From: Lewinella sp. IMCC34183
GTDB lineage: Bacteria > Bacteroidota > Bacteroidia > Chitinophagales > Saprospiraceae
Direction of reading: 5' to 3'
Length of the DNA: 64,000 nt
Assembly: GCF_003390915.1 (NCBI RefSeq)
Contig: NZ_QMEM01000003.1
Coordinates: forward strand, 434,001-498,000
Shown: positions 24,042 to 32,322 of the stretch, one piece after another
Numbering within the stretch: the first letter of the stretch is position 1
Layout of the letters: every line of letters begins with the position of its first letter
Position numbers and translations under genes: made by a program
Notes under the pieces: generated by a model
What the model was told of the DNA's origin: nothing
Seen by the model: only the letters and a program-made list of their open reading frames with translations
Database searches by the model: none

Positions 24042-26611
24042 TCAGTAATGTCGAAAGTATACTCGATCACCTCGGTGACGGGGCGCCCATTGCTGTCGCT
24101 CTGTTCGAGGAAGATGTCGATGCCGAGGGTTTCGGGGGCCGTTTTTTCGGCGCTGTCGAAGGTCACCTGCAGGGTGCCGCTTTCGCCGGGTGCGTACACG
24201 GTGCGGTCGTCGTGCTCTACCGTGGTACAATCACACGCCTGGATGAGCATCACCTGAGCGGGTACGGTGCCCCGATTGGTGAAGGTGTAGGTGAAGCTTT
24301 TCTTGTCTCCCTTGCGGACGGGACCGAGGTCAATTGTCCGTGCATCAAAGACCAGAATCGGTAGACCAGCAATTTCGGCGGCCGGCTTGCCGTGAAGGCT
24401 GCTCATCGTACTGATGGAATCGATGGGATATACGGATGACTGCGGCATCCCGTTGCGGTCAGGACCTTCCAGGGCACGCTCGATCACGTCGCGCCGAATG
24501 ATTATCTCCGTCGGGCCCTCGAGCACCTTGAATTCCGTCCGCCGATTGAGTTGGTGGGCCAGTTCCTTGAGCTCGTTGTCCTGAAGGGCATTGATGTAGT
24601 CTTCGGTGAGTACATCACCCACCGCGAACGCACCGGTACGCTCGGCGAGGCGCTCCGTGATTACCTGTGGCTGGGTTTCGCCGTACCCTTTAAATTTAAT
24701 CCGGGATGCCTCGATCCCCCCCTGGCTGATCAACCACCGGCGGGCGGAGTCGGCGCGGCGCTGGCTCAGGCTCTGGTTGTAGCGGTCGTCGCCCCGGAAG
24801 TCGGTATGGGAGCTCAGCTCGATCACCATGTCCGGATATTCGTTCATGATCTCCGTCAGGGCACGCAGGTCGCCTTCGGCATCGGGCCGGATATTTGATT
24901 TATCGAGGTCGTAGAGGATATTCTCCAGGGCAATCGACTCTTCGATCTCGATGGTGTCGTATACCGCAATGGTAGAGGGATCCTGCCTCAGAAAGAATAC
25001 TTGCTCGAAGCTCTTGCTTTCGACGAGGCCCAGGGTGCTCAGCTCCACCGTATCGGGAAAGTAGCCGGGGTGGGAAGCCACCACGCTATATTCCGTTTCG
25101 AGCTCGAGGCCGAAATCAAAGCGATTGCCGTTGTCGCGGGTCTTTTGCTCGCCGCTGCCAACGGGCCGTCCGTTGCGGATAGGCTGCAGTTCAATGGTGC
25201 CGTTGTTGAGGGGCTGCCGGTCCTCGCTGAAGAGTCCCACCACGAGGTTGGCGTACAGCGACGGAATTTCGAAGGCGTAGATATCGTCGCAGCACGTCTT
25301 ACTCTTTACCGAGCGTCCCTCACCGGGGCGGTTGCTGGTCATGAATCCTACCAGGCCTTCGTTATAAACACTCAGGCTCTGGTCGTCGACGCTGCTGTTG
25401 AAGCCCGGCCCCATATTCTCCGGATCGCTCCATATACTGCCGTTCCACGCGGAGAAGAACAGGTCAGTACCCCCCATCGTAGGTAGTCCGTTGGTACTCC
25501 AGTATAGGGTGCCGTCGAAGTAGAAGGGGGTCATGTCGTCGCCGACCGTATTGATGGTGGGACCGAGGTTGACGGGGGCGGCGTAGCTGCCGTCGCCGTT
25601 GTAGGTGGCGTAGTAGATATCGAAGCCGCCGAAACCGCCGTCCATATCGCTCACGAAGAAGAGTACCTCGTTGCCGAACAGCTCTCCGGTAGCCGGCTGC
25701 AGGGCCAGGTAGTCGTCGCTGTTGATACCGGAAACGGGATTGCCGCTCCGCCAGCCATCTTCGTCCTCATCGCTGACGTAGATCTTGGCCTGGTCGATGC
25801 GGTTGCTGTTCATCAGCAGGCGGTTGTAGTACAGGCGCCGGCCGTCGGCGCTGATATTGGGGTTCGCGGAGTGGACGCCCGGACGGTTGACCTCGGGGCC
25901 GAGGGGTTCGGGACGTTCCCATTCTCCCTCGTCGTCGCGGGCACTGCTATAGATGCGAATAAATTGGCCCTCATCATTGGCGTTGATGAGTTCGACGGGA
26001 CTACTCGCCTTCACCGTAGCGTAATACAGTGTATTCCCGTCCGCCGAAAGAACCGGTGAGTATTCACTCCATACGGTGTTGATGGCACGGTCCAGGAATT
26101 CAAGCTCTACCTCGCTCGTTTCGGTAGGAGCGTCGCGGTAGAGCCGGGCGCCCTCAATCTCCATACGGGCCAGTTGCTCCAGTACGGTATCCTGATTAAA
26201 CTGCAGGAAACTCTCCAGGTAGGTAACGGCCTCATCGTACTGCTGGTCCATCTTCAACAGGCGGCCAAAGTAGAAACGATGGATGTTGTACGTGCTGTCG
26301 GTGGGCTGCACCTTGCGGAAGGCCCGTGTGTACCCCCGGATACCGGCGGCAACGTCGCGCAGTTCGTAATTCATCTGCGCGATGAGCGGCAGCAGGTCTT
26401 CGTCCTCCTCGATATCGTAGGCCTGGTCGTAGTTGTCCAGCGCGACCGACCAGTTGTAGCTGACCCGGGCGGAATCGGCGGCCGCCAGCAGCTGCTCCAG
26501 GTTAGAAGAGCCGGAAAGCGGCTGCGCCAGCAGCGGCAGGCCGACGACGGCAAACAGGGCGACCAACAGCCAGTGGATATCCCGGGGGGTGTCCGTAAGG
26601 GTACGTATCAT
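24038..26611 (-). CDS. OmpA-family protein with PD40-like repeats and C-terminal DUF1573
   Basis: 857 residues. Order of parts: N-terminal hydrophobic signal anchor (LLVALFAVVGLPLLAQ); a TPR-like region to about 190; PD40-type beta-propeller repeats to about 430 (SPVLSADGNTLYY, NPNISADGRRLYYN); a small beta domain; an OmpA peptidoglycan-binding domain at about 570-690 (ELSSHTDFRGDDRYNQSLSQ); and, from about 755, a DUF1573 beta-sandwich (CDCTTVEHDDRTVYAPGESG). PorP/SprF partners in type IX secretion or gliding usually lie next to OmpA proteins of this kind. The DUF1573 tail is not the usual architecture. Confidence 0.85.
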   Translation of the reverse strand: MIRTLTDTPRDIHWLLVALFAVVGLPLLAQPLSGSSNLEQLLAAADSARVSYNWSVALDNYDQAYDIEEDEDLLPLIAQMNYELRDVAAGIRGYTRAFRKVQPTDSTYNIHRFYFGRLLKMDQQYDEAVTYLESFLQFNQDTVLEQLARMEIEGARLYRDAPTETSEVELEFLDRAINTVWSEYSPVLSADGNTLYYATVKASSPVELINANDEGQFIRIYSSARDDEGEWERPEPLGPEVNRPGVHSANPNISADGRRLYYNRLLMNSNRIDQAKIYVSDEDEDGWRSGNPVSGINSDDYLALQPATGELFGNEVLFFVSDMDGGFGGFDIYYATYNGDGSYAAPVNLGPTINTVGDDMTPFYFDGTLYWSTNGLPTMGGTDLFFSAWNGSIWSDPENMGPGFNSSVDDQSLSVYNEGLVGFMTSNRPGEGRSVKSKTCCDDIYAFEIPSLYANLVVGLFSEDRQPLNNGTIELQPIRNGRPVGSGEQKTRDNGNRFDFGLELETEYSVVASHPGYFPDTVELSTLGLVESKSFEQVFFLRQDPSTIAVYDTIEIEESIALENILYDLDKSNIRPDAEGDLRALTEIMNEYPDMVIELSSHTDFRGDDRYNQSLSQRRADSARRWLISQGGIEASRIKFKGYGETQPQVITERLAERTGAFAVGDVLTEDYINALQDNELKELAHQLNRRTEFKVLEGPTEIIIRRDVIERALEGPDRNGMPQSSVYPIDSISTMSSLHGKPAAEIAGLPILVFDARTIDLGPVRKGDKKSFTYTFTNRGTVPAQVMLIQACDCTTVEHDDRTVYAPGESGTLQVTFDSAEKTAPETLGIDIFLEQSDSNGRPVTEVIEYTFDITE

Positions 26612-26672
26612 GAAGGGTCGGAGGTAGTTAGGTAATAAGAACGGGTCGGGAAGGATTTCCCACGCGGCCGCG

Positions 26673-27764
26673 TCAGATTTTCGGGCACAGCATCGTGGGT
26701 ACGACAGTTGGCTTCTTGTAAATATTGATGATGTACTGGGCCGAGAGCTCGAAAGCTCCCTGGTAGTTGTCGATCGTGCGCGCCTGGCTCAGCGTGATAT
26801 CGTAGCTGAGGGCTGCCCGCAACTGTTCGTAATCCAGTCCCACCAGCACCTGCGCCGCGTCGCCCGTCCGGTAGCCGAGTCCGAGCCGCAGGTTGACGTT
26901 GGGCTTCAGCGCCCGGCTGCCCCATGCCTGCAGGGAGACGGAGGTCACCGACGCCGACGACTGGGCAAAAACGGAAGGCTGGAAACGCCAGTTTCCGTCC
27001 ATTTCGAGGTCGAGGCGGGCATGGCCGTGGAGCGTGGGTTTGCGGCGACGGTTGTCTTCGTTGTTGCTGCCTACGGGCGGGCCGCCGCCGGTGGTGTCCC
27101 GGGAAGTAGGGACCAGGGTATTTTGCTTCGGATTGTTGAGATGAAGCAGCGAGATACCGGCCTCCAGCTTATTCTGTTTCCGGGGGTCAAGTACGGAGCG
27201 CAGCATGATGCCGGCGTTGATGTTGTTGTAACTCTCTCCGTCACTGCCCTCCTGGTTGAGTTGAAACTCTCCCTGCGACTGCCCGCCGCCGCCCAGTGCG
27301 GGGTCGATCGTCAGCTGCTGGACGAGGCTCGTACCGTTCACGTCCAGGCTATAGGTAGTGCTACCGTACTGGGCTCCGAGGGTAATGACGTTGCGGCGAT
27401 TGTTGTCGAGCGACAGGTGGTAGGCCGCTGAAAAGCCGAAGTAATTGGACTGCAGCCCGAGATCCGCTCCCATCCCCGACTGGTCGTTGATGAGGTTGGC
27501 GCCGACGCCGATCCAGTCGAACTTCCGCAGGCCCCGAATGATCGGCGCATCGACGTAGGCGCTGGGCGTGCTGAGTCCGTTAAGCGTGTACCACTGTCCG
27601 CGGTAGATCCCCCCTACCCGCACCGTACCGCTATACGCACCGGTCTGGGCCGGATTGAGCCAGAGGGGGTTGTAGTCGTGCAGGGTAAAGTGCGTATCCT
27701 GTGCCCCTACTGCCAACGAGCAACAGAAGGACAGTAACGCGAGCAGGTAAAAGCTGGATCGCAT
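26673..27764 (-). CDS. PorP/SprF family type IX secretion membrane protein
   Basis: 363 residues with a signal peptide (MRSSFYLLALLSFCCSLAVG) and the family start DTHFTLHDYNPLWLNPAQTG. The rest is strand-rich, an outer-membrane barrel. PorP/SprF proteins serve export and surface attachment of T9SS substrates and gliding adhesins. The OmpA-family gene follows 61 bases downstream on the same strand, a typical pair. A -7-like TATCTTCG lies at 27781-27788. Confidence 0.9.
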   Translation of the reverse strand: MRSSFYLLALLSFCCSLAVGAQDTHFTLHDYNPLWLNPAQTGAYSGTVRVGGIYRGQWYTLNGLSTPSAYVDAPIIRGLRKFDWIGVGANLINDQSGMGADLGLQSNYFGFSAAYHLSLDNNRRNVITLGAQYGSTTYSLDVNGTSLVQQLTIDPALGGGGQSQGEFQLNQEGSDGESYNNINAGIMLRSVLDPRKQNKLEAGISLLHLNNPKQNTLVPTSRDTTGGGPPVGSNNEDNRRRKPTLHGHARLDLEMDGNWRFQPSVFAQSSASVTSVSLQAWGSRALKPNVNLRLGLGYRTGDAAQVLVGLDYEQLRAALSYDITLSQARTIDNYQGAFELSAQYIINIYKKPTVVPTMLCPKI

Positions 27765-27780
27765 GGGCCATGTTTACGGC

Positions 27781-27788
27781 CGAAGATA
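27781..27788 (-). promoter_or_regulatory. -7-like box of the porP/ompA operon
   Basis: TATCTTCG on the minus strand, one mismatch from TAnnTTTG, 16 bases before the porP ATG. Confidence 0.4.
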
Positions 27789-27799
27789 AGCACCAGCGG

Positions 27800-28306
27800 T
27801 TACTTCCGGACGAGGGGCTGTTTGTACACGGGCACCGTGCTGCAGGGCTCTCCGAACATGATGGAACGGGCTACCGGCCGCAGGCGGGCGGTGACCTCGA
27901 GGTAGGCTGCCGGGGGCACCGGGCGGTCGCCGCACCCCTTCACTACGATACGCTGCCCCGCGTAGGCGTCCGTATCCAGGCCGGCGATGGTCTCCCGGTA
28001 GTAGTCACGCAGGTATTCCGCTTCCGAGCCCTGGTAAATATCGGCGGCGTAGGGAGCGGCGGCGGCGGCAACCAGCATATAGGCCCAGGCCGGGATGATG
28101 GCGTCGGTAGAGCAGTGTACGAGCAGGACTTTGTCCTGGTACTGACCGAAATCGTGCTCCTTGATGGCTTCCCGGAAGTCCTTCTCCTTAAGGATAAGCT
28201 CCTTGAAGAGATAGTCCTTCAGATCAAATTCAACCAGGGGCCGGGTGGGCCACCATTCTTCGAGCTTGAGGGTGATGAGTCCGGAGGCGGCAACTTTATT
28301 AACCAT
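27800..28306 (-). CDS. DUF2480 family protein
   Basis: 168 residues. It opens with VNKVAASGLITLKLEEW, a stretch typical of this Bacteroidota-specific family, and continues with YQDKVLLVHCSTDAIIPAWAYMLV and a conserved-looking Cys in VKGCGDRPVP. No function is established for the family. It is soluble and has no signal peptide. The gene starts 12 bases after the scpB stop, so it is likely co-transcribed with scpB. Confidence 0.85.
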   Translation of the reverse strand: MVNKVAASGLITLKLEEWWPTRPLVEFDLKDYLFKELILKEKDFREAIKEHDFGQYQDKVLLVHCSTDAIIPAWAYMLVAAAAAPYAADIYQGSEAEYLRDYYRETIAGLDTDAYAGQRIVVKGCGDRPVPPAAYLEVTARLRPVARSIMFGEPCSTVPVYKQPLVRK

Positions 28307-28318
28307 GGGCGGGGGGTA

Positions 28319-28900
28319 CTATTGGTCGGCGTCCACCATCAGCTCCTCGGGTTCTCCGATGGTGCTGTCGGGCAGTTTGAACTCCCGGGGCTGGGGAAGG
28401 TCGTTGAGCGACCGAATGCCGAAGTAATCCATAAACTTGTCGGTCACGCCGTACAACAGGGGTTTGCCCACGCTGTCGGCCCGACCGGTAATGGTAACAA
28501 GCTCCTTTTCCAATAGTTTCTGTAGCGCGTAGTCGCAGCTTACGCCCCGGATCTTCTCCAGGTCCGACTTGGTCACCGGCTGCTTGTAGGCTATGATACT
28601 GAGGGTTTCCAGGGCCGAACGGCTCAGTTTTTTGGTGCTCTGCTGCCGCAGGTGGGTGCCGATCGTCTGGTGGTAGGCTCCCTTGGTCATGAACTGGTAT
28701 CCCCCGGCGATCTCTACCACCTCGAAGCTGTGTTCGGCGTGGTCGTAGCGCCGCTTGAGCTCCCGGATAGCGACCAGCAAGTTCTCCTCCGCAAACTCCA
28801 TTCCGACGCTTTCCAGCAGTACCGACTGAATCTCCTCCAGGGGAATGGGATGAGGGGAAGCGAAGATCAGGGCCTCGATGTGTTGGGGGAGGGAGGTCAA
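28319..28900 (-). CDS. scpB: Segregation and condensation protein B
   Basis: 193 residues with two winged-helix domains: MTSLPQHIEALIFASPHPIP at the start and LSRSALETLSIIAYKQPVTKSDL followed by RGVSCDYALQKLLEKELV in the second. ScpB dimers bind ScpA and the SMC ATPase to compact chromosomes. scpA is not nearby. It is probably co-transcribed with the DUF2480 gene 12 bases downstream. A repeat-rich gap precedes it. Confidence 0.9.
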   Translation of the reverse strand: MTSLPQHIEALIFASPHPIPLEEIQSVLLESVGMEFAEENLLVAIRELKRRYDHAEHSFEVVEIAGGYQFMTKGAYHQTIGTHLRQQSTKKLSRSALETLSIIAYKQPVTKSDLEKIRGVSCDYALQKLLEKELVTITGRADSVGKPLLYGVTDKFMDYFGIRSLNDLPQPREFKLPDSTIGEPEELMVDADQ

Positions 28901-28904
28901 GTGG

Positions 28905-29100
28905 TCTCTTAGTTCTGTAGTTCTTCTTAGTTCTGTAGTTCTGTAGTTCTGTAGTCGCGCGCAGGTCTCCGTGCTGCTCGCTTCGCTCGCAGCGGGTCAA
29001 AGATAGCAGGACTACCGAACTGCCAGCGACCGCAGGGAGCGAGACTACCGAACTACCAGCGACCGCAGGGAGCAAGACTACCGAACTACCGCAAGGCGCA
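28905..29100. repeat. Cluster of TAGTTCTG and 33-bp tandem repeats
   Basis: Left side: several copies of an 8-9 base unit, TAGTTCTG(T), between 28916 and 28953. Right side: a 33-base unit beginning GACTACCGAACTRCC at 29010, 29043 and (partly) 29076, with AGCGACCGCAGGGAG inside. The left wording is the reverse complement of the right (GTAGTTC versus GAACTAC), so the whole block is a long imperfect inverted repeat. Confidence 0.75.
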
Positions 29101-29111
29101 GCCGAGCGCGA

Positions 29112-29549
29112 CTATTCCTCTTCAAAGTTGCCGCGAATGTGCTGCAGAATGGATTGCAGACGCATAAAATCATCCTCGCTGAGTCCCGCCCAGGTCTGTT
29201 GCCGCAAGTCGCGGACGTAGGGCGATATCCGGTTGTGTATCTGCCGGCCGGTGGGGGTAATGGAGACGAGGTAGCGGCGGCGGTCGTTAGGGTAGCGACG
29301 GCGTTCGACTAGTTTCTTGCGGGCGAGCTTGTCAATGATGCGGCTGACCGTGGGGGCATCCTTGTAGGTGCCGTTGGCGAGCTCGGTCTGGCTGGCATCA
29401 CCCTGCGAGAACAGGCGGTCGAGCAGCACCCACTGTTCGGTACTGATGTCGATCCCCTCCTCGCGGAAGGCGCGCAAGTAGTGTTGCTTGAGCAACCGGG
29501 TGGTCCGGTCGAGCATAGTGCCGACGTTGGGGTAAGCCAGGGGTTTCAC
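29112..29549 (-). CDS. MarR-family transcriptional regulator
   Basis: 145 residues with a winged helix: QWVLLDRLFSQGDASQTELA, then TVSRIIDKLARKKLVERRRYP and the wing DRRRYLVSITPTGRQI. MarR proteins are dimeric repressors released by small ligands. The start is GTG at 29549. A TACCTTAG box lies 5 bases upstream and also contains the stop of the preceding hydrolase gene, so this may be an internal promoter as well as an operon. The regulated target is likely the hydrolase or itself, by position only. Confidence 0.85.
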   Translation of the reverse strand: MKPLAYPNVGTMLDRTTRLLKQHYLRAFREEGIDISTEQWVLLDRLFSQGDASQTELANGTYKDAPTVSRIIDKLARKKLVERRRYPNDRRRYLVSITPTGRQIHNRISPYVRDLRQQTWAGLSEDDFMRLQSILQHIRGNFEEE

Positions 29550-29554
29550 GCCGG

Positions 29555-30400
29555 CTAAGGTAAGGCAGTAACCAAACTATCCCGGTAGTAATCGGCAAGT
29601 AATCGCTCGGGCAGCCAGTGACTGCCGGCGTACCGGTGGATATCGACCGAGGGCAGCGGCTCGTACATCCGCGTCAACCGGTCGTGGTGCAGCAGGGGGT
29701 CGCTGTCGCCCACGAAGACGGTACAGCGAATGTTGCGCTGGTCCAGGGCCCGCTCGAATTCCTCGGGCGCGGGCGGAAATCCCAGAACGCTGCGGAGGGT
29801 ACCGGCCAGCCGCCGCCGGAAGGGGCGGTCGTTGAGGTTGTACTTCAGGTACTCGGCGGAGTAAGTGTTGATGATGCCGCGCTTGGTCAGCCAGCGGGAA
29901 AGACGGAGGATGGTCCGCGGACGTTCCGACAACTTGGCCAGCGGGCGCACCAGCGACGATGGCAAGGTATCGATCCAGTTGGTATAGCGTCCGCCGGCAC
30001 CGTCGGGGGCGACGAGCAGGATGTCCTGGAGCTGAGGGTGCTCCAGGTGCGGCAGGCAGGCACTTACGTAGCGGCCACCCAGGCTATGGCCCAGCAGGTA
30101 GACGCGGCGGTCGGGGTAGCGATCCAGGAGTTGCTGGAGCATAGCGGTGAACTGCGCGAGGTCATAGCGATCACTGTACCACTCCGACTCGCCGTGGTAG
30201 GGCAGGTCGGGCGCGAGTACGGTAAAGTCCCCGCCGAGCCGCTCGCCCAGGCCCGCCATCCGGGCACCACTACGACCAAACCCGTGCAGGGCGATGAGTA
30301 CGTGCGGTCCGTTACCGAACTGCCGTACGTGCAGGCGGTCGTCCGGCGCGTCGGAAAATTGTTTGGGGTGGCTTCCGGTGAGCCAGAAAGAAGAATTCAT
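29555..30400 (-). CDS. Alpha/beta hydrolase
   Basis: 281 residues from the ATG at 30400 (MNSSFWLTGSHPKQF). The oxyanion region is LIALHGFGRSGARM, the nucleophile elbow is LLGHSLGG, an acidic residue follows in FVGDSDPLL, and the catalytic His is in AGSHWLPE. Substrate unknown; esterase or similar. The MarR gene starts 6 bases downstream of the stop, so the regulator may control this enzyme. Confidence 0.85.
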   Translation of the reverse strand: MNSSFWLTGSHPKQFSDAPDDRLHVRQFGNGPHVLIALHGFGRSGARMAGLGERLGGDFTVLAPDLPYHGESEWYSDRYDLAQFTAMLQQLLDRYPDRRVYLLGHSLGGRYVSACLPHLEHPQLQDILLVAPDGAGGRYTNWIDTLPSSLVRPLAKLSERPRTILRLSRWLTKRGIINTYSAEYLKYNLNDRPFRRRLAGTLRSVLGFPPAPEEFERALDQRNIRCTVFVGDSDPLLHHDRLTRMYEPLPSVDIHRYAGSHWLPERLLADYYRDSLVTALP

Positions 30401-30516
30401 AGGCCGGGGGTGACGGGTTTGGGGTAGAACACCGCAAGAGGCAGAAAATATTAGGTGCAAACAGATATTCCACCCGCCCGGGGGGTGCCCGCTCCCTGCG
30501 GCGGCCGTGGTTTCCG

Positions 30517-31314
30517 TTACAACTCTACGCCTTCCACCCCGATACCGAACAGCGCAAAATCGTAGCGTGCCGGGTCTTCGGGGTCAAAGCGCCGCAGGTT
30601 ATCGGTAAGTTCCATTACGGCCTGCCAGTCGTTCTGCTTACGGGTGAGCAGGCCGAGCGCACGGGCGGTCCGCTCCACGTGGACGTCGAGGGGTACGCAG
30701 AGCTGATGGGGCCGGATGCGGGTCCACATACCCAGATCGACGCCCCGATCGTCTTGCCTCACCATCCACCGCAGGAACATGCACAGGCGCTTGCACCGCG
30801 ATTTGCGGGCGGGGGTGGCGACGTGCTTCCGCGTCCGGTGGGGGGCGTCCGGCAAACTGAAGAAGAGTTCGTGGAAGCCCCGCAGCGCCGGCTCGATGGT
30901 CGTGCTCTCCGGGGTCAGGTGGCGGGCAAAAGCATCTTCGAGGCTGTCGTGGCGCGCGTAGTACCACTTGAGCCAGCGCAGGAAGTAGGTCGTATCCGCG
31001 AAGGTGAAGGTGCGGTGTTTCCAGTCGCCCAGGGCGGCCGCCACCCGCTCGGGCGAGTCGCCGTGCTCCACGACGAAGCGGTAGGGCTCCCCGCCCATGG
31101 CCTCGACCAGCTGGTGGCTCTTGTCGATGATGGTGGCCCGCCGCCCCCAGGCCAGGGTAGCCACCCAGAATCCGACGATCTCGCGGTCGCGGGGATCATC
31201 AAAGGCATGGACCAGCCCCAGCGGATCGTCGGGGATGAAGGCCGGGGTATTGAAGCGATCGTGGTAGTGCTCGAGGATCTCGCGTTGCCGCTGTTGCTTG
31301 GTGTTGTTGCGCAC
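30517..31314 (-). CDS. TIGR02757 family protein
   Basis: 265 residues. Characteristic stretches are IPDDPLGLVHAFDDPRDREIVGFWVATLAWG at the start, the basic run around ARKSRCKRLCMFLRWMVRQ and the C-terminal VPLDVHVERTARALGLLTRKQ. Family members are found in Bacteroidota and related phyla; their fold recalls helix-hairpin-helix DNA glycosylases, but no activity is established. Stands alone next to a repeat block. Confidence 0.85.
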   Translation of the reverse strand: MRNNTKQQRQREILEHYHDRFNTPAFIPDDPLGLVHAFDDPRDREIVGFWVATLAWGRRATIIDKSHQLVEAMGGEPYRFVVEHGDSPERVAAALGDWKHRTFTFADTTYFLRWLKWYYARHDSLEDAFARHLTPESTTIEPALRGFHELFFSLPDAPHRTRKHVATPARKSRCKRLCMFLRWMVRQDDRGVDLGMWTRIRPHQLCVPLDVHVERTARALGLLTRKQNDWQAVMELTDNLRRFDPEDPARYDFALFGIGVEGVEL

Positions 31315-31359
31315 GGGAAGAGTACGGTTGGGTCCGGGGTTTGGTTGTTCGCATTACCT

Positions 31360-31820
31360 CAGTGTTTTGGTTTCTCACAGATCGCCTGCGGCGGTACGGA
31401 TTGGCCGGGCCGCTACTCCGTGAAAATCTGTGGACTATCTGTGTGAATCTGTGTGAAACCCAGGCAAGTGCCTAAACCCAAGGTTTACCACAGATCGCCT
31501 CCGGCGACACGGAGTCCGCTGCGCTCCAACACAGATGCACACAGATTTTTCCCGCAGTACTCCATCAAGCCCCACCAGGCAATCAGTGAAAATCCGTGGA
31601 CTATCCGTGTAAATCTGTGTGAAACCCAGGTAAGGGCCGAAGGCCCACGCCTAAACCCAAGGTTTCTCACAGATCGCCTCCGGCGTCACAGATTTGGCTG
31701 CGCTCCGGCACAGATGTACACAGATTTTTCCCGCAATACTCCATCAAGACCCACCAGCCAACCAATAAAGATCTGCAGACTATCCGCGTAAACCTGTACG
31801 AAACCCAGGCAAGCACCAAG
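31360..31820. repeat. Degenerate direct repeats of about 180 bp
   Basis: About two and a half copies of a block running from CACAGATCGCCTCCGGCG through CACACAGATTTTTCCCGCA, ATCAAG..CCCACCA, then CCGTG.ACTATCCG and TCTGTGTGAAACCCAGG. Copies lie near 31374-31490, 31491-31670 and 31671-31820. Each carries the hairpin CGCC-TCC-GGCG. No open frame of note. The 517-base gap between 31314 and 31832 contains nothing else I can support. Confidence 0.7.
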
Positions 31821-31831
31821 GCCCACACCCC

Positions 31832-32233
31832 TCACTCCCCCACCATCCGCAGGTAGTCTTCCACCGTCTCCACGGCCGCCGCGCGGCGCTGCTCGTCCGG
31901 AAAGGGACCGCCGCCGGTTCGTAGCTGCCGACGGAGTTTCAGCGCTTCGGCGGGCTCCAGTACCCGACCGGCCCAGGAAAGCTCGGCCCGGTCTTCCAGC
32001 CAGCGGTCGATGATGTAGAGGTCGGACGGATCGCCCAGGTCGGCGTGGGTGTATACGTCGACCCCTTCTTCCGGGGAGGTAGTGGCGTAGTCGCGGCTGC
32101 GCACGTTCTTGAAGTAGAGGTGATCGGGATCGCTGACGTAGTCCGCCCCCCGGGCCGCCCGGCGGTTGCGGGCATCGCCCTCGCAGCCGGAGAGGAGGAG
32201 GCAACAGAGGAAGCAAAGTGACAGAATCCGCAT
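31832..32233 (-). CDS. Hypothetical lipoprotein
   Basis: 133 residues with a lipoprotein signal (MRILSLCFLCCLLLSGCEG; the lipobox is LLSGC, Cys at about 17). The rest is short, charged and without a recognised domain. Probably anchored in a membrane facing the periplasm. Divergent from the penicillin acylase gene, with about 90 bases between them for both promoters. Confidence 0.7.
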   Translation of the reverse strand: MRILSLCFLCCLLLSGCEGDARNRRAARGADYVSDPDHLYFKNVRSRDYATTSPEEGVDVYTHADLGDPSDLYIIDRWLEDRAELSWAGRVLEPAEALKLRRQLRTGGGPFPDEQRRAAAVETVEDYLRMVGE

Positions 32234-32322
32234 TAGCCGGGGGTTGTCCCGCTATAATGTAGGTTCCTACATATGGTTCGCCGGGCGGCCGTTACCTTCG
32301 CTGTCCGCCCCCAATTTCCCCT

